DNA of 64,000 bases. Origin: Sva-07 sp035527095 (GTDB lineage Bacteria; Actinomycetota; Acidimicrobiia; Acidimicrobiales; Ilumatobacteraceae). The notes below the pieces were generated by a model. The model was not told where the DNA came from. It did not search any database and worked only from the letters and a program-made list of their open reading frames with translations. Position numbers and translations under genes: made by a program. The DNA lies in NCBI GenBank assembly GCA_035527095.1, contig DATLBC010000140.1:12479-76478 (forward strand), read 5' to 3'. Positions 8,579 through 15,955 of this stretch are shown piece after piece (the first letter of the stretch is position 1; each line of letters starts with the position of its first letter).

Positions 8579-9121
8579 TCAGGTGGCGAGAGCGAGCAGG
8601 ATGCCGCGCAAGCCGGGATCCGCGCGGTCGATGGCCGCATCCCAGCTGAACCAGTCGATCTGCTGGCTCTCACCCTCGGGTGGATCCGGATCGGCGTCAC
8701 CGCCCTCGATCAGATAGCGCAGATCGAGGTGCGTGTGTCCACGACCACCCTCGTGCACATCGACGTGGATCAACTCAGGGACTCCAGCATCATCGACCGG
8801 GCCGGCAAAGCAGACCTCGAGACCCGTCTCCTCTCTGCTCTCACGCAGCGCAGCATCCCAGGGCGTTTCACCAGGGTCGATGTGCCCCCCTGGCTGCAAC
8901 CAGATCCCGAGTCGCTTGTGTTCGAGCAGCACCACGCCCCGCCGCCCGACGACGATGCCCGATCCGGTCACGTGGACCGGATCGGCGTCGAGGTCGAGCG
9001 GTGCCTCCAACGCGTCGAACGCGTCGATGAACCGCTCGATCGAGAGAATCTCACGCTCATCGACTGCCTGACGAGCGACGACGTCGGCCCGAATTCGCTG
9101 ATGGAGCTGGTCCGCGTGCAT
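8579..9121 (-). CDS. NUDIX hydrolase
   Basis: A 180-residue protein with a full NUDIX box: GGHIDPGETPWDAAL then RESREETGLEV. The N-terminal 60 residues form a helical extension (LSIERFIDAFDALEAPLDL) seen in NUDIX proteins annotated as dNTP or 8-oxo-type pyrophosphohydrolases, but the substrate is not assured. I chose the ATG at 9121 over a TTG nine codons upstream because TACATC sits 6 bases before it. It lies directly upstream of dnaE2 on the same strand, with 122 bases between, and dnaE2 has its own SOS promoter. Confidence 0.85.
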   Translation of the reverse strand: MHADQLHQRIRADVVARQAVDEREILSIERFIDAFDALEAPLDLDADPVHVTGSGIVVGRRGVVLLEHKRLGIWLQPGGHIDPGETPWDAALRESREETGLEVCFAGPVDDAGVPELIHVDVHEGGRGHTHLDLRYLIEGGDADPDPPEGESQQIDWFSWDAAIDRADPGLRGILLALAT

Positions 9122-9127
9122 CTCACA

Positions 9128-9133
9128 GATGTA
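9128..9133 (-). promoter_or_regulatory. leaderless -10 element (NUDIX gene)
   Basis: On the minus strand this reads TACATC, 6 bases before the ATG at 9121, with no Shine-Dalgarno between. Confidence 0.4.
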
Positions 9134-9263
9134 GCAGGGCGAACGCAAATGACACCGATGTGATTTCTTTCGATTTCTTCTTGAGTTCGTCAGGTTCCTG
9201 CCGATACCTCAACCAGGCATACGACTCACAACCCACCCATCGTGGCGAACTGGCGGACTACTC

Positions 9264-10031
9264 ATGGACAACGACATCAACATCGCACCTCGCATCCTGA
9301 TCGCCGTCGACGATCCGGATCTGCGGCGAATCAGCGTCGCCGGGCTCCGGTCGGCCGGATTCAGCGTGAGTGCTCCAACCGACGGTGATGCAGCAATCAT
9401 GCTCGCCGAGTCGTTCTCCCCCGACGTATTGATCGTCTCCTCCAACCTTCGCGCCCCTGACGGCCGCCCGCTGTACGAGCGCCTGCGCGACTCGAGCGAG
9501 CAGTATCTGCTGTGCATCACCGACGAAGGCGCCCACCGCACTCGCGCCGCCATGCTGCACTCAGGCGCCGACGATGCGGTCTCGGTACCGGTGTCGCCCG
9601 ACGAGCTGTCGGCTCGCTGTCATGCACTGCTGCGCCGCCCCCGCCAGATGCAGGGTCGTCCCGACACCGCCCTGTCCTCGGTACTCAACCTCGGACCACT
9701 CACGATCGACCTCGGCCGACGCGAGGTCCGCGTCGACGACGAGGAAGTCGCCACGACCCGCATCGAGTTCTCACTGCTCGAACAGCTCTGCCGCCGCCCG
9801 ACCGAAGTGTGCACCAGGGAGGACCTCCTCGACGCCGTGTGGGGCCCGACCTGGGTGGGCGACAATCATGTCGTCGACGTGCACCTGTCGAACCTGCGCC
9901 GCAAGCTCGACAAGGCCGGCCCGGAGATCAAGGTGATCCACACGGTTCGCGGCGTCGGCTTCCGCCTGGCCAACGACGTGACCGATCAGCTCGAGATCTC
10001 GCACCCGTTCGGCCTCGCCGCCGTTGTCTGA
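9264..10031 (+). CDS. atypical OmpR/PhoB-type response regulator lacking phospho-acceptor Asp
   Basis: A 255-residue regulator with a receiver-like domain (10-125) and a C-terminal winged helix (about 145-240: TRIEFSLLEQLCRRP, VDVHLSNLRRKLDKAG, IHTVRGVGFRL) typical of OmpR/PhoB DNA binding. The receiver keeps the acidic pair (VDDPD), but the phospho-acceptor Asp aligns with Ser59 (PDVLIVSSNL) and the conserved Lys aligns with Val108 (AVSVPVSPDEL). It is therefore unlikely to be controlled by classical phosphotransfer. No kinase gene is adjacent. It converges on imuB. Confidence 0.85.
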   Translation: MDNDINIAPRILIAVDDPDLRRISVAGLRSAGFSVSAPTDGDAAIMLAESFSPDVLIVSSNLRAPDGRPLYERLRDSSEQYLLCITDEGAHRTRAAMLHSGADDAVSVPVSPDELSARCHALLRRPRQMQGRPDTALSSVLNLGPLTIDLGRREVRVDDEEVATTRIEFSLLEQLCRRPTEVCTREDLLDAVWGPTWVGDNHVVDVHLSNLRRKLDKAGPEIKVIHTVRGVGFRLANDVTDQLEISHPFGLAAVV

Positions 10032-10037
10032 TGTGCA

Positions 10038-10052
10038 CGGCTGGCACAGCCG
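10038..10052. terminator. small hairpin between convergent genes
   Basis: CGGCT-GGCAC-AGCCG lies between the stop of the response regulator and the end of imuB. The stem is only 5 bp and there is no T run, so the terminator role is tentative. Confidence 0.35.
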
Positions 10053-10055
10053 CCG

Positions 10056-11720
10056 TCAGTCGTAGCGGGCACTGATCCACCAACGTCGGTGCTCGGCAAC
10101 GACCAGAAACCCGTCGCCGTCATCGGTGACCACCTGGAACCTGGCCAGTCGGCGCTGCCGCCCTGGCTCCCACCAACGCTCCTCGATCGGCCACGGACCT
10201 GCCCATGCAGCAATCCGTCGAGGACGTCCACGCTGCCAACCTGTGGCCTCGTCACCGGTCAACAGCAACAAGATCGCCGGTCGGCCCGACAACATGCTGC
10301 GGGCACTCACCCGCACCGCTTCGCCATGCTCGTCGAGCAGTTCGGCGGGGTGCGGTTCGGTGAACACCGTTGCCGGCGACGGTGATGGCAACGTTCCGGG
10401 CCATGGACCGGTGGGCCCACTGCCGGTGCCAGCCCCCGAGACCGCCCGCGCCCGCCCATCGAGGTCGACCATGGCCGCCGGCACCCACCGGTATCGATCG
10501 GCGGGAAGCCGACCGCCGTGCCAGACCGGCACCGTCACTGCGTCGTCGGACGTGAGTGTGGTCAGCCGGGCGATCGCACGAGCGGCCTGCCGGTCGGCTT
10601 CGGACTGACCGCCCCACAACCCGAGCTGCATGCCATCGTCGGCGCGCACCTCGTCGGGCACCAGGCGAACCAACGCGACACCGCCGGTGAGTTCCTGATC
10701 GCTTCCCCGAGGAAGATTGATCCAGGCATCGAGCTGCCAGCGCACCCGTTCGACCATCGCCGCCGCCGAGAGTCCCGCCGATCGGTACCACGAGCGCTCG
10801 GATCGTTCGCCGTGTTCGGATTCGAGCACCACGACGAGCCGCGTGCACACCCGACCGTCAGCGGCGAGCGTCCCGGCCAGCTCGTCGGCCAGTTGCTTGG
10901 CGATGAAGACCACGGCGCTCGACTGGGCCGCCGGAGCGTCGAGGACGTGGTCGAGACGCCGCTCGGGTGCCGGGTCGGTGGTGCTGGTCGGACGGACGTC
11001 AGCGCCGGAAGCCAATCGGTGAGCGTGGACACCGGGATGTCCGAACCGACCGAGCACATCGGTCGCCGAGAGCGCAGCCAGATCACCGAGCCGGCGAAGC
11101 CCGAGCCGACCGAACAGCTCGATCAGCTCGGCGTTGCACTCGCCGAGCGTCTGCAGCCACCCGATCGGGAGGTCGGCGCAGAACGTCGGCGACGCACCCG
11201 GCTCGACGATCAACGCGTCGACACGGCGGGCCGCCAATCGCGCCGCCACGCTCGACGCGAATCGGCCGTCGGCGACACCGATACCGACAGCGGTTGCAGG
11301 TGTGCCCGCCGCGGTGATCGCCTCGATGAGCTGCTCGGACAGCCGGTCGACGAGCGCCTGATCGCCGCCGAAATACCGAGCGGGCCCGCGCGCCAACAGG
11401 CTGATCCAGCCCGGCTCGACCACATCGAGACGCGGGGACAGCTCGGCGATGCCACGGACGACCGGTTCGAATTCTCGAGCATCACGATCGATGTCACGAT
11501 CGACCAGGGTCGCGTGGGGACAGCGCCGTTGGGCTTGACGGCGTCGATGACCGATGACCACACCCTCGGCGGCGGCAGCTGCCGTGCGGGCGATCACCCG
11601 ATTTGCCCCCATCACGGCGGCCGTCACATCAGCCCCGAAACCAGCGGCGGTCACCGGCCAGTCGGGGAACCAGATCGAGACGATCCGCGGCGGCGGTTCC
11701 GCCGAGCGAGCAGGAACCAC
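10056..11720 (-). CDS. imuB: ImuB, inactive Y-family polymerase-like mutasome scaffold
   Basis: A 554-residue Y-family-like protein. The first catalytic strand reads IVSIWFPDWPV and the second region reads VEPGWISLLARGPARYFGG, so the carboxylates that bind metals in active Y-family polymerases are absent, as known for ImuB. The beta-clamp-binding motif QLGLWG is present at residues 365-370, and the C-terminal GPWPIEERWW block is typical of the family. ImuB bridges DnaE2, the clamp and ImuA'. It uses a GTG start 3 bases after the imuA' stop, so the two form an operon under the LexA box upstream of imuA'. Confidence 0.95.
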   Translation of the reverse strand: MVPARSAEPPPRIVSIWFPDWPVTAAGFGADVTAAVMGANRVIARTAAAAAEGVVIGHRRRQAQRRCPHATLVDRDIDRDAREFEPVVRGIAELSPRLDVVEPGWISLLARGPARYFGGDQALVDRLSEQLIEAITAAGTPATAVGIGVADGRFASSVAARLAARRVDALIVEPGASPTFCADLPIGWLQTLGECNAELIELFGRLGLRRLGDLAALSATDVLGRFGHPGVHAHRLASGADVRPTSTTDPAPERRLDHVLDAPAAQSSAVVFIAKQLADELAGTLAADGRVCTRLVVVLESEHGERSERSWYRSAGLSAAAMVERVRWQLDAWINLPRGSDQELTGGVALVRLVPDEVRADDGMQLGLWGGQSEADRQAARAIARLTTLTSDDAVTVPVWHGGRLPADRYRWVPAAMVDLDGRARAVSGAGTGSGPTGPWPGTLPSPSPATVFTEPHPAELLDEHGEAVRVSARSMLSGRPAILLLLTGDEATGWQRGRPRRIAAWAGPWPIEERWWEPGRQRRLARFQVVTDDGDGFLVVAEHRRWWISARYD

Positions 11721-11723
11721 GAC

Positions 11724-12347
11724 CTACCCCGGCAGCGCGAGTCGGCAACGGCGGCGACCGTGCAGGCGACGGCCGGATGCCTCGACGACGAGCCGACGGT
11801 GCTGCAAGTGGCCGTGGCCGTTGCCGAGCCCGACCCATTCCACATCGTCGGCGTCGAGCACCCCATCGCACGACAGTGCACCCGGGTCGCCGAGCACGAG
11901 CATGACGACGTCACGCTGACGCAGACGGGTGGCGACCTTGCGCATCGCCGACGGTGAGAGCTCGGCCGGAACTCGAGCGATCAGGAGATCGAACCCGTCG
12001 GCAGCCGCCGCGACGACATCCGGCCATCGGGCCGCCTCGGCGCGTACGGCGACGACTCGTTCGAGCGGAATTCCGAACTCGCTGGCGGCGTCGAGGCCGA
12101 TCGTGGGCACGTCGATCGTCGCCAGCCACGACCCTGCCGCCACCGCAGGCGCCGCCAGTGCCAACGCCAACGACGTGGCCGCTTGGCCGGCACAAGCAAG
12201 CGTGCGTCCTCTGACCAGGCCACGCTCCGGAAAGAGCTCGGCGAACGCAGCGGCGACCGGCAATGTGCGTTCGCCCGCCAATGCCAGGGGCGCCACACGC
12301 TCGGCCAGCGCCGAGAGTTCACTCGGGAGTTCGACAGCGAGTTCCAT
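11724..12347 (-). CDS. imuA': ImuA', SOS mutasome accessory protein
   Basis: A 207-residue RecA-fold-like protein with a degenerate P-loop region (CAGQAATSLALALA), as in mycobacterial ImuA'. The family works with ImuB and DnaE2 in damage-induced mutagenesis. The frame stays open upstream of 12347, but only the ATG at 12347 leaves the LexA box and a TACCAT -10 element outside the gene, and MELAVELPSELSALAERV is the natural N-terminus. The stop lies 3 bases before the imuB GTG. Confidence 0.9.
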   Translation of the reverse strand: MELAVELPSELSALAERVAPLALAGERTLPVAAAFAELFPERGLVRGRTLACAGQAATSLALALAAPAVAAGSWLATIDVPTIGLDAASEFGIPLERVVAVRAEAARWPDVVAAAADGFDLLIARVPAELSPSAMRKVATRLRQRDVVMLVLGDPGALSCDGVLDADDVEWVGLGNGHGHLQHRRLVVEASGRRLHGRRRCRLALPG

Positions 12348-12353
12348 TGCAGC

Positions 12354-12359
12354 ATGGTA
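12354..12359 (-). promoter_or_regulatory. -10 element of imuA'-imuB
   Basis: On the minus strand this is TACCAT, 6 bases before the imuA' ATG and 2 bases downstream of the LexA box. The transcript is expected to be leaderless. Confidence 0.6.
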
Positions 12360-12361
12360 TC

Positions 12362-12373
12362 GAACACACGTTC
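12362..12373. promoter_or_regulatory. LexA (SOS) box of imuA'-imuB
   Basis: GAACACACGTTC fits GAAC-N4-GTTC and differs by one base from the dnaE2 box. It lies 14 bases upstream of imuA' and abuts the -10 element, so LexA binding should repress directly. Confidence 0.9.
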
Positions 12374-12403
12374 GCACTTCCACCGCGGGCGGATAGTCCC
12401 CGG

Positions 12404-12448
12404 AGCCCGGGTCTCGGGGAACCACAGTGGTTCCCGGAGACCCGGGCT
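12404..12448. terminator. 45-bp near-perfect palindrome
   Basis: Two 22-base arms around one central base form a nearly perfect inverted repeat (left arm AGCCCGGGTCTCGGGGAACC then AC; one mismatch). It starts 12 bases beyond the stop of the B12-binding regulator and ends before the imuA' promoter, so it probably terminates that transcript and insulates the SOS operon. No T run follows. Confidence 0.65.
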
Positions 12449-12460
12449 GGGGGAGCCGGT

Positions 12461-13315
12461 TCAGTGGGCAGCGGTGTGAGCGGCGAGGAGTTCGTGCATT
12501 GCGTCGCCACTCGAGGCGCGAGCGTGGGCTCCGAGCGCCAATGCGTGCTCGTCGTCGAGCACCGCGTGACCACCGACCACCACCAGCACGTCAGGATCGA
12601 CCTCGCGCGCCCGAGCGCATGCATCGGCCAACGCCGGCAGGTTCTCCGATGACATCGCCGACAACCCGACCGCCAACAGATCATTGGTCTCGCGGATCAC
12701 GTGGGCGATCGACTCACTCGGTACGTCGACGCCGAAGTCGGACACCTCCCATCCACGCAGCCGCAACAGATCCCCCAACATCGCCACCGGAAGCGCATGG
12801 AACTCGCCGGCGGGTGCGCCGAGCGCCACCACGCCTCGAGACCGGCCCCGTCGGGTGAAGCGCGGTCCGATCCGTCCGACGATGCGCATCGCGATACCCG
12901 TCGCCCGGTGCTCGATCGAGATGTCGAGTTCGCCTGTCGCCCATCGCTCGCCGATGCTCACCATCGCAGGGGTCAAGACGTCGAGATAGATCTCGTCCAG
13001 TTCGGCCCCTGCTGCCATCGCAGCTTCGACCACACTCCAGCTCCCCGGCGCATCACCGGCGACCAGCCGAGATTCGAGCCGTGTCGCCCACGGCGCCTTA
13101 CGGTTACGGGCACCGCCCTTGCCGGACGGTCCGGTTGCGGCCGATGCTTCGGCCGCCTGCTCGCGGAAGCGATCGAGCGCCGAACGCTGCACCTGCCAGA
13201 CACCGCCGGACTTGGCGGCGTCCAACACCCCGAGGCGCACATACCGGTACGCGGTCATGTAGTGCACGCCGAGTTCGTCGGCGACTTCCTGCAAGGTGAG
13301 TACAGCGTCGGTCAT
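12461..13315 (-). CDS. CarH-like B12-binding transcriptional regulator
   Basis: A 284-residue protein with three parts. Residues 6-50 are a helix-turn-helix of the excisionase/MerR-like type (LTLQEVADELGVHYMTAYR). Residues ~75-150 are a four-helix B12-binding cap with W125-x9-E135-H136 (WATGELDISIEH), the motif that contacts the upper face of adenosylcobalamin in CarH. Residues ~160-280 are a Rossmann-like B12 domain with GEFHALP, whose His173 is in the position of the lower axial Co ligand. The family represses in the dark and releases DNA on light; that behaviour is inferred here. The HTH differs from the classical CarH MerR domain. A GGGGAC Shine-Dalgarno lies upstream. Confidence 0.8.
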   Translation of the reverse strand: MTDAVLTLQEVADELGVHYMTAYRYVRLGVLDAAKSGGVWQVQRSALDRFREQAAEASAATGPSGKGGARNRKAPWATRLESRLVAGDAPGSWSVVEAAMAAGAELDEIYLDVLTPAMVSIGERWATGELDISIEHRATGIAMRIVGRIGPRFTRRGRSRGVVALGAPAGEFHALPVAMLGDLLRLRGWEVSDFGVDVPSESIAHVIRETNDLLAVGLSAMSSENLPALADACARAREVDPDVLVVVGGHAVLDDEHALALGAHARASSGDAMHELLAAHTAAH

Positions 13316-13324
13316 GTCAGGTCC

Positions 13325-13338
13325 CCAGCCATCGCTGG
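13325..13338 (-). promoter_or_regulatory. hairpin in the leader of the B12-binding regulator
   Basis: CCAGC-CATC-GCTGG forms a 5-bp stem in the short 5' leader, between a TAGCGT -10 candidate (13346-13351, minus strand) and the ATG at 13315. The stem abuts the GGGGAC ribosome-binding sequence, so it could affect translation or act as an operator half-site. Confidence 0.35.
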
Positions 13339-13383
13339 CGAGCCGACGCTAGAGCGGACGCACCCCGGCGCGCCCAACCCTGC

Positions 13384-13399
13384 TCTGATGATGATCAGA
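13384..13399. promoter_or_regulatory. palindrome TCTGAT-N4-ATCAGA, candidate operator
   Basis: A perfect 6+6 palindrome lies upstream of the B12-binding regulator's promoter and downstream of the NifU-like gene. Its placement near the expected -35 region would suit autoregulation, but a weak terminator for the upstream gene is equally possible. Confidence 0.3.
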
Positions 13400-13421
13400 T
13401 GGCCTGTCGACGAAATCGGTG

Positions 13422-13889
13422 TCAGCCCTGCTTGGCGTTCCAGCGCTCGCGGCCCAACCGGCCCCGCTCGAGCAAATGGGCCGGTACTCGTTTGACGGCC
13501 TCGGAGAGCTCGGCGCCGCCCTCGCCGCCGTCACCACTCGACGGTGCCGCCTCGGGCTCGTCGAGTTGCAGGTCCTCGAAACTTGGCGGCTCGACACCCG
13601 GCTTCCAGTACTGGTACAGGTCGCGTACGATGTCGGCCAGGCCAGCGGAGTCGTGGCCCTTCCCGAGGTCGACGGTGATGATGTTGCCGTACACGTGGAC
13701 CGCATCGACCTGGCCGGTCGCGAACATCCGGCGCGCCAGTTCGTCGGACGGCGTGTTGCCCCATGCGTCGGCAACCGACGCGAAATGCTCGTGGCCCATG
13801 CCGGACAGACTGCGATTGATCTCGAAGCGAACGACCCCGCGTGTCGAACTCGGCTTCTCGGTGACGGCGACCAACTGACCCATGGGCAT
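13422..13889 (-). CDS. NifU/Nfu N-terminal-domain-like protein
   Basis: A 155-residue protein whose first ~95 residues resemble the Nfu N-terminal domain: VRFEINRSL, a central SDELARRMFATGQVDAVHVYG segment and NIITVDLGKG. The C-terminal Fe-S scaffold domain with CxxC is absent; instead there is an acidic low-complexity linker and a basic tail (LLERGRLGRERWNAKQG). Stand-alone Nfu-N proteins may assist Fe-S delivery, but the function is not established. Start choice between the ATGs at 13889 and 13883 is open; TAGCGT lies 3 or 9 bases upstream. Confidence 0.6.
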   Translation of the reverse strand: MPMGQLVAVTEKPSSTRGVVRFEINRSLSGMGHEHFASVADAWGNTPSDELARRMFATGQVDAVHVYGNIITVDLGKGHDSAGLADIVRDLYQYWKPGVEPPSFEDLQLDEPEAAPSSGDGGEGGAELSEAVKRVPAHLLERGRLGRERWNAKQG

Positions 13890-13936
13890 CGAACGCTAGC
13901 GCCCCGAGACGGTCGCCGACCCCATCCGTGACCCAC

Positions 13937-14605
13937 TCATGTCGACGACTCGACGACGTTTGCGAGCTGCACGGCGACCAGACGATCCTCGGAGGTCCCT
14001 CGCACGGCGATCACGGCGCCCTCTCGACGGCTCACGAGCGCAATCGTGTAGCCGGCGCCGGAGTCCGAGCCCGGCGCGAGGAACTCGGCGATCCCGACAG
14101 CATCCGCGCTCACGTCGCCGACCGGTTCGATCGCGTCACGACGGAACCAGTCCGACTCGATGACATCCTCCGAGACGTAGTGGATCTCGGCCACACCCGC
14201 GCCAGCGGTGAATCGACAGGCACCGTCATCGATCGGCTCTGCCGACGCCACGCCCACCCCCGCTGCGGCACCGAACTGTTCAGCGACCTGGTACTCACCC
14301 AGCCGTACGCAGGCGTCGAACGGCAGTGCCTCGGGAAGCGGTGGGAGGGCGACGTCGCTGTCCGGATCGGGGCGCGGGTCACCGACCAGCTCGGTCGTGA
14401 CCGGTCCGGTCGGGCTCTCGGGGGCGACGGCGACGTCCTCCCCAGAACCGAGCGTGGCCGGAACGGTCGGGACCGGCCGCATCTCACCGCTCGACGACTC
14501 GTCGAGGCGACTCCAGCTGCACCCGGCGGCCAGGACACCGAGCAACACCACGATCGCCGCTGCGCGGGCGCCGTTTCGTGGGGTTCGTCGGCGGTGTTCG
14601 ACCAT
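13937..14605 (-). CDS. putative lipoprotein of unknown function
   Basis: A 222-residue exported protein with a basic N-terminus, a hydrophobic helix and a clear lipobox (VLAAGC). A Pro/Glu-rich linker (about 35-75) follows, then a domain with two Cys (DACVRLGEYQV and GACRFTAG) that may form a disulfide. I do not recognise the domain. The ATG at 14605 was chosen because the signal peptide begins there and TACCGT lies 8 bases upstream. It follows the VWA gene in the same direction. Confidence 0.7.
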   Translation of the reverse strand: MVEHRRRTPRNGARAAAIVVLLGVLAAGCSWSRLDESSSGEMRPVPTVPATLGSGEDVAVAPESPTGPVTTELVGDPRPDPDSDVALPPLPEALPFDACVRLGEYQVAEQFGAAAGVGVASAEPIDDGACRFTAGAGVAEIHYVSEDVIESDWFRRDAIEPVGDVSADAVGIAEFLAPGSDSGAGYTIALVSRREGAVIAVRGTSEDRLVAVQLANVVESST

Positions 14606-14613
14606 GAAGTGCC

Positions 14614-14619
14614 ACGGTA
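14614..14619 (-). promoter_or_regulatory. leaderless -10 element (lipoprotein gene)
   Basis: On the minus strand this reads TACCGT, 8 bases before the ATG at 14605, without a Shine-Dalgarno. Confidence 0.5.
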
Positions 14620-14698
14620 CCGCCCGTGACCTGGTGCGATTCGTCGCTCCAGCGCCACATCGCCTCAAGATTTCGTCTGCCTTCGACGCAGCAGCCTG

Positions 14699-15955
14699 TC
14701 AGCGCAGCGCGTCGGCCAAGACCGCAGGAAACTCATCGGGGGTGGTCGCCAGCACGCTCGCGCCGAGCGCAACAAGCGCCGCAGCATGATCGTGATCATG
14801 GGCCGGTGCGCCTTCGTCGCTGAGCGCGAGCAGCACGATGACCTGCACTCCCGACTCGACGAGTTCACCGACCCGACGACGCATGACCTCGGCGTTGCCG
14901 CCCTCGTAGAGGTCGCTCACCACGAACAGCACCGTCTCGCGCGGCCGCTCGATCAGCTGTTGGCAGTAGGCGAGTGCGTTGGCGATGTCCGTGCCGCCCC
15001 CGAGCTGCACGCCGAATAGCACCTCGACCGGGTCGTGGAGATATGCCGTGAGGTCGGTGATCGCCGTGTCGAACGCGACGAACGAGGTCCGCAGCGCCGG
15101 GAGTTGTGCGAGGACGCCGCCGAACAGCGACGCGTACACCACGCTGTCTGCCATCGAGCCCGATTGGTCGACAGCGATGATGACGTCGCGAGCGAGGCTG
15201 CGCTGGCGGCGTCCGTGACCGACGAGTCGCTCGGGCACGACGGTGCGGTGTTCTGGTATCCAGTGCCGCAGATTGGCAGCGATCGTGGTCGGCCAGTCGA
15301 TGTCCCCGGGCCGCGGTCTCCGAGTGCGCGCCGACCGCGACAGGGCACCGCGAACGGCCTGGCGTGTGTGGTCGGCCAGACGGCGCTCGAGGTCGGCGAG
15401 CACCTGGGCGATCACCTGGCGGGCAGTCGCCCGGGTCTCGTCGGGGAGGTGGCGATTCAGTTCGACGAGCAGCGTGACCAGGTGGATGTCGGGCTCGACG
15501 CTTTGCAGCAGCTCGGGTTCGAGCAGGAGCTGGCGCAGGTCGAGCCGCTCGACGGCGTCGCGTTGGAGGATCTGGACCACGGGCGTCGGGAAGTACCTGC
15601 GGATGTCGCCGAGCCAGCGCATCACCGACGGTTTCGATCTGCTCAACCCGCCGGCACGATTCGTCCCACGGGCGCCCTGCTCGCCGCGGTCGTACAACGC
15701 TCCCAGCGCAGCGTCGATGCGTCGGTCGTCTCCACGCAAACCTGCCCCGGCCGACGGGCGGCCCGAGGCAGCGGCACCCTGGCCGGATCCATCCTCGTGT
15801 CCCCCATCGCCATCGCCATCGCTCGCGACAGTCGTGTCGTCGAGCCCCGCCTGGCTGTCGGCCTCGGCCCACACGTCGTCGGCGGCGGGGCCGAGCAGGA
15901 GACGCCAGCGTCGACGTCGCTCGGATTCGGACACGGTCGGCGTCGCCGGGTTCAC
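14699..15955 (-). CDS. VWA domain protein of a MoxR-type system
   Basis: A 418-residue protein. The N-terminal half is an acidic, low-complexity and helical region (RRWRLLLGPAADDVW, WLGDIRRYFPTPVVQIL). The C-terminal ~190 residues are a von Willebrand A domain with the MIDAS motif DQSGSM (DVIIAVDQSGSMADS) and the later Thr/Asp elements (LGGGTDIANAL, VVSDLYEGG). VWA proteins of this type partner with MoxR AAA+ ATPases to remodel other proteins. The GTG start overlaps the DUF5682 stop by 4 bases (GTGA), so the genes are translationally coupled. Confidence 0.9.
   Translation of the reverse strand: MNPATPTVSESERRRRWRLLLGPAADDVWAEADSQAGLDDTTVASDGDGDGGHEDGSGQGAAASGRPSAGAGLRGDDRRIDAALGALYDRGEQGARGTNRAGGLSRSKPSVMRWLGDIRRYFPTPVVQILQRDAVERLDLRQLLLEPELLQSVEPDIHLVTLLVELNRHLPDETRATARQVIAQVLADLERRLADHTRQAVRGALSRSARTRRPRPGDIDWPTTIAANLRHWIPEHRTVVPERLVGHGRRQRSLARDVIIAVDQSGSMADSVVYASLFGGVLAQLPALRTSFVAFDTAITDLTAYLHDPVEVLFGVQLGGGTDIANALAYCQQLIERPRETVLFVVSDLYEGGNAEVMRRRVGELVESGVQVIVLLALSDEGAPAHDHDHAAALVALGASVLATTPDEFPAVLADALR

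Noticed and set aside
6216..8717. Long open frame opposite dnaE2
   Set aside because: The dnaE2 frame has clear motifs throughout; the antisense frame has none and is a composition artefact.
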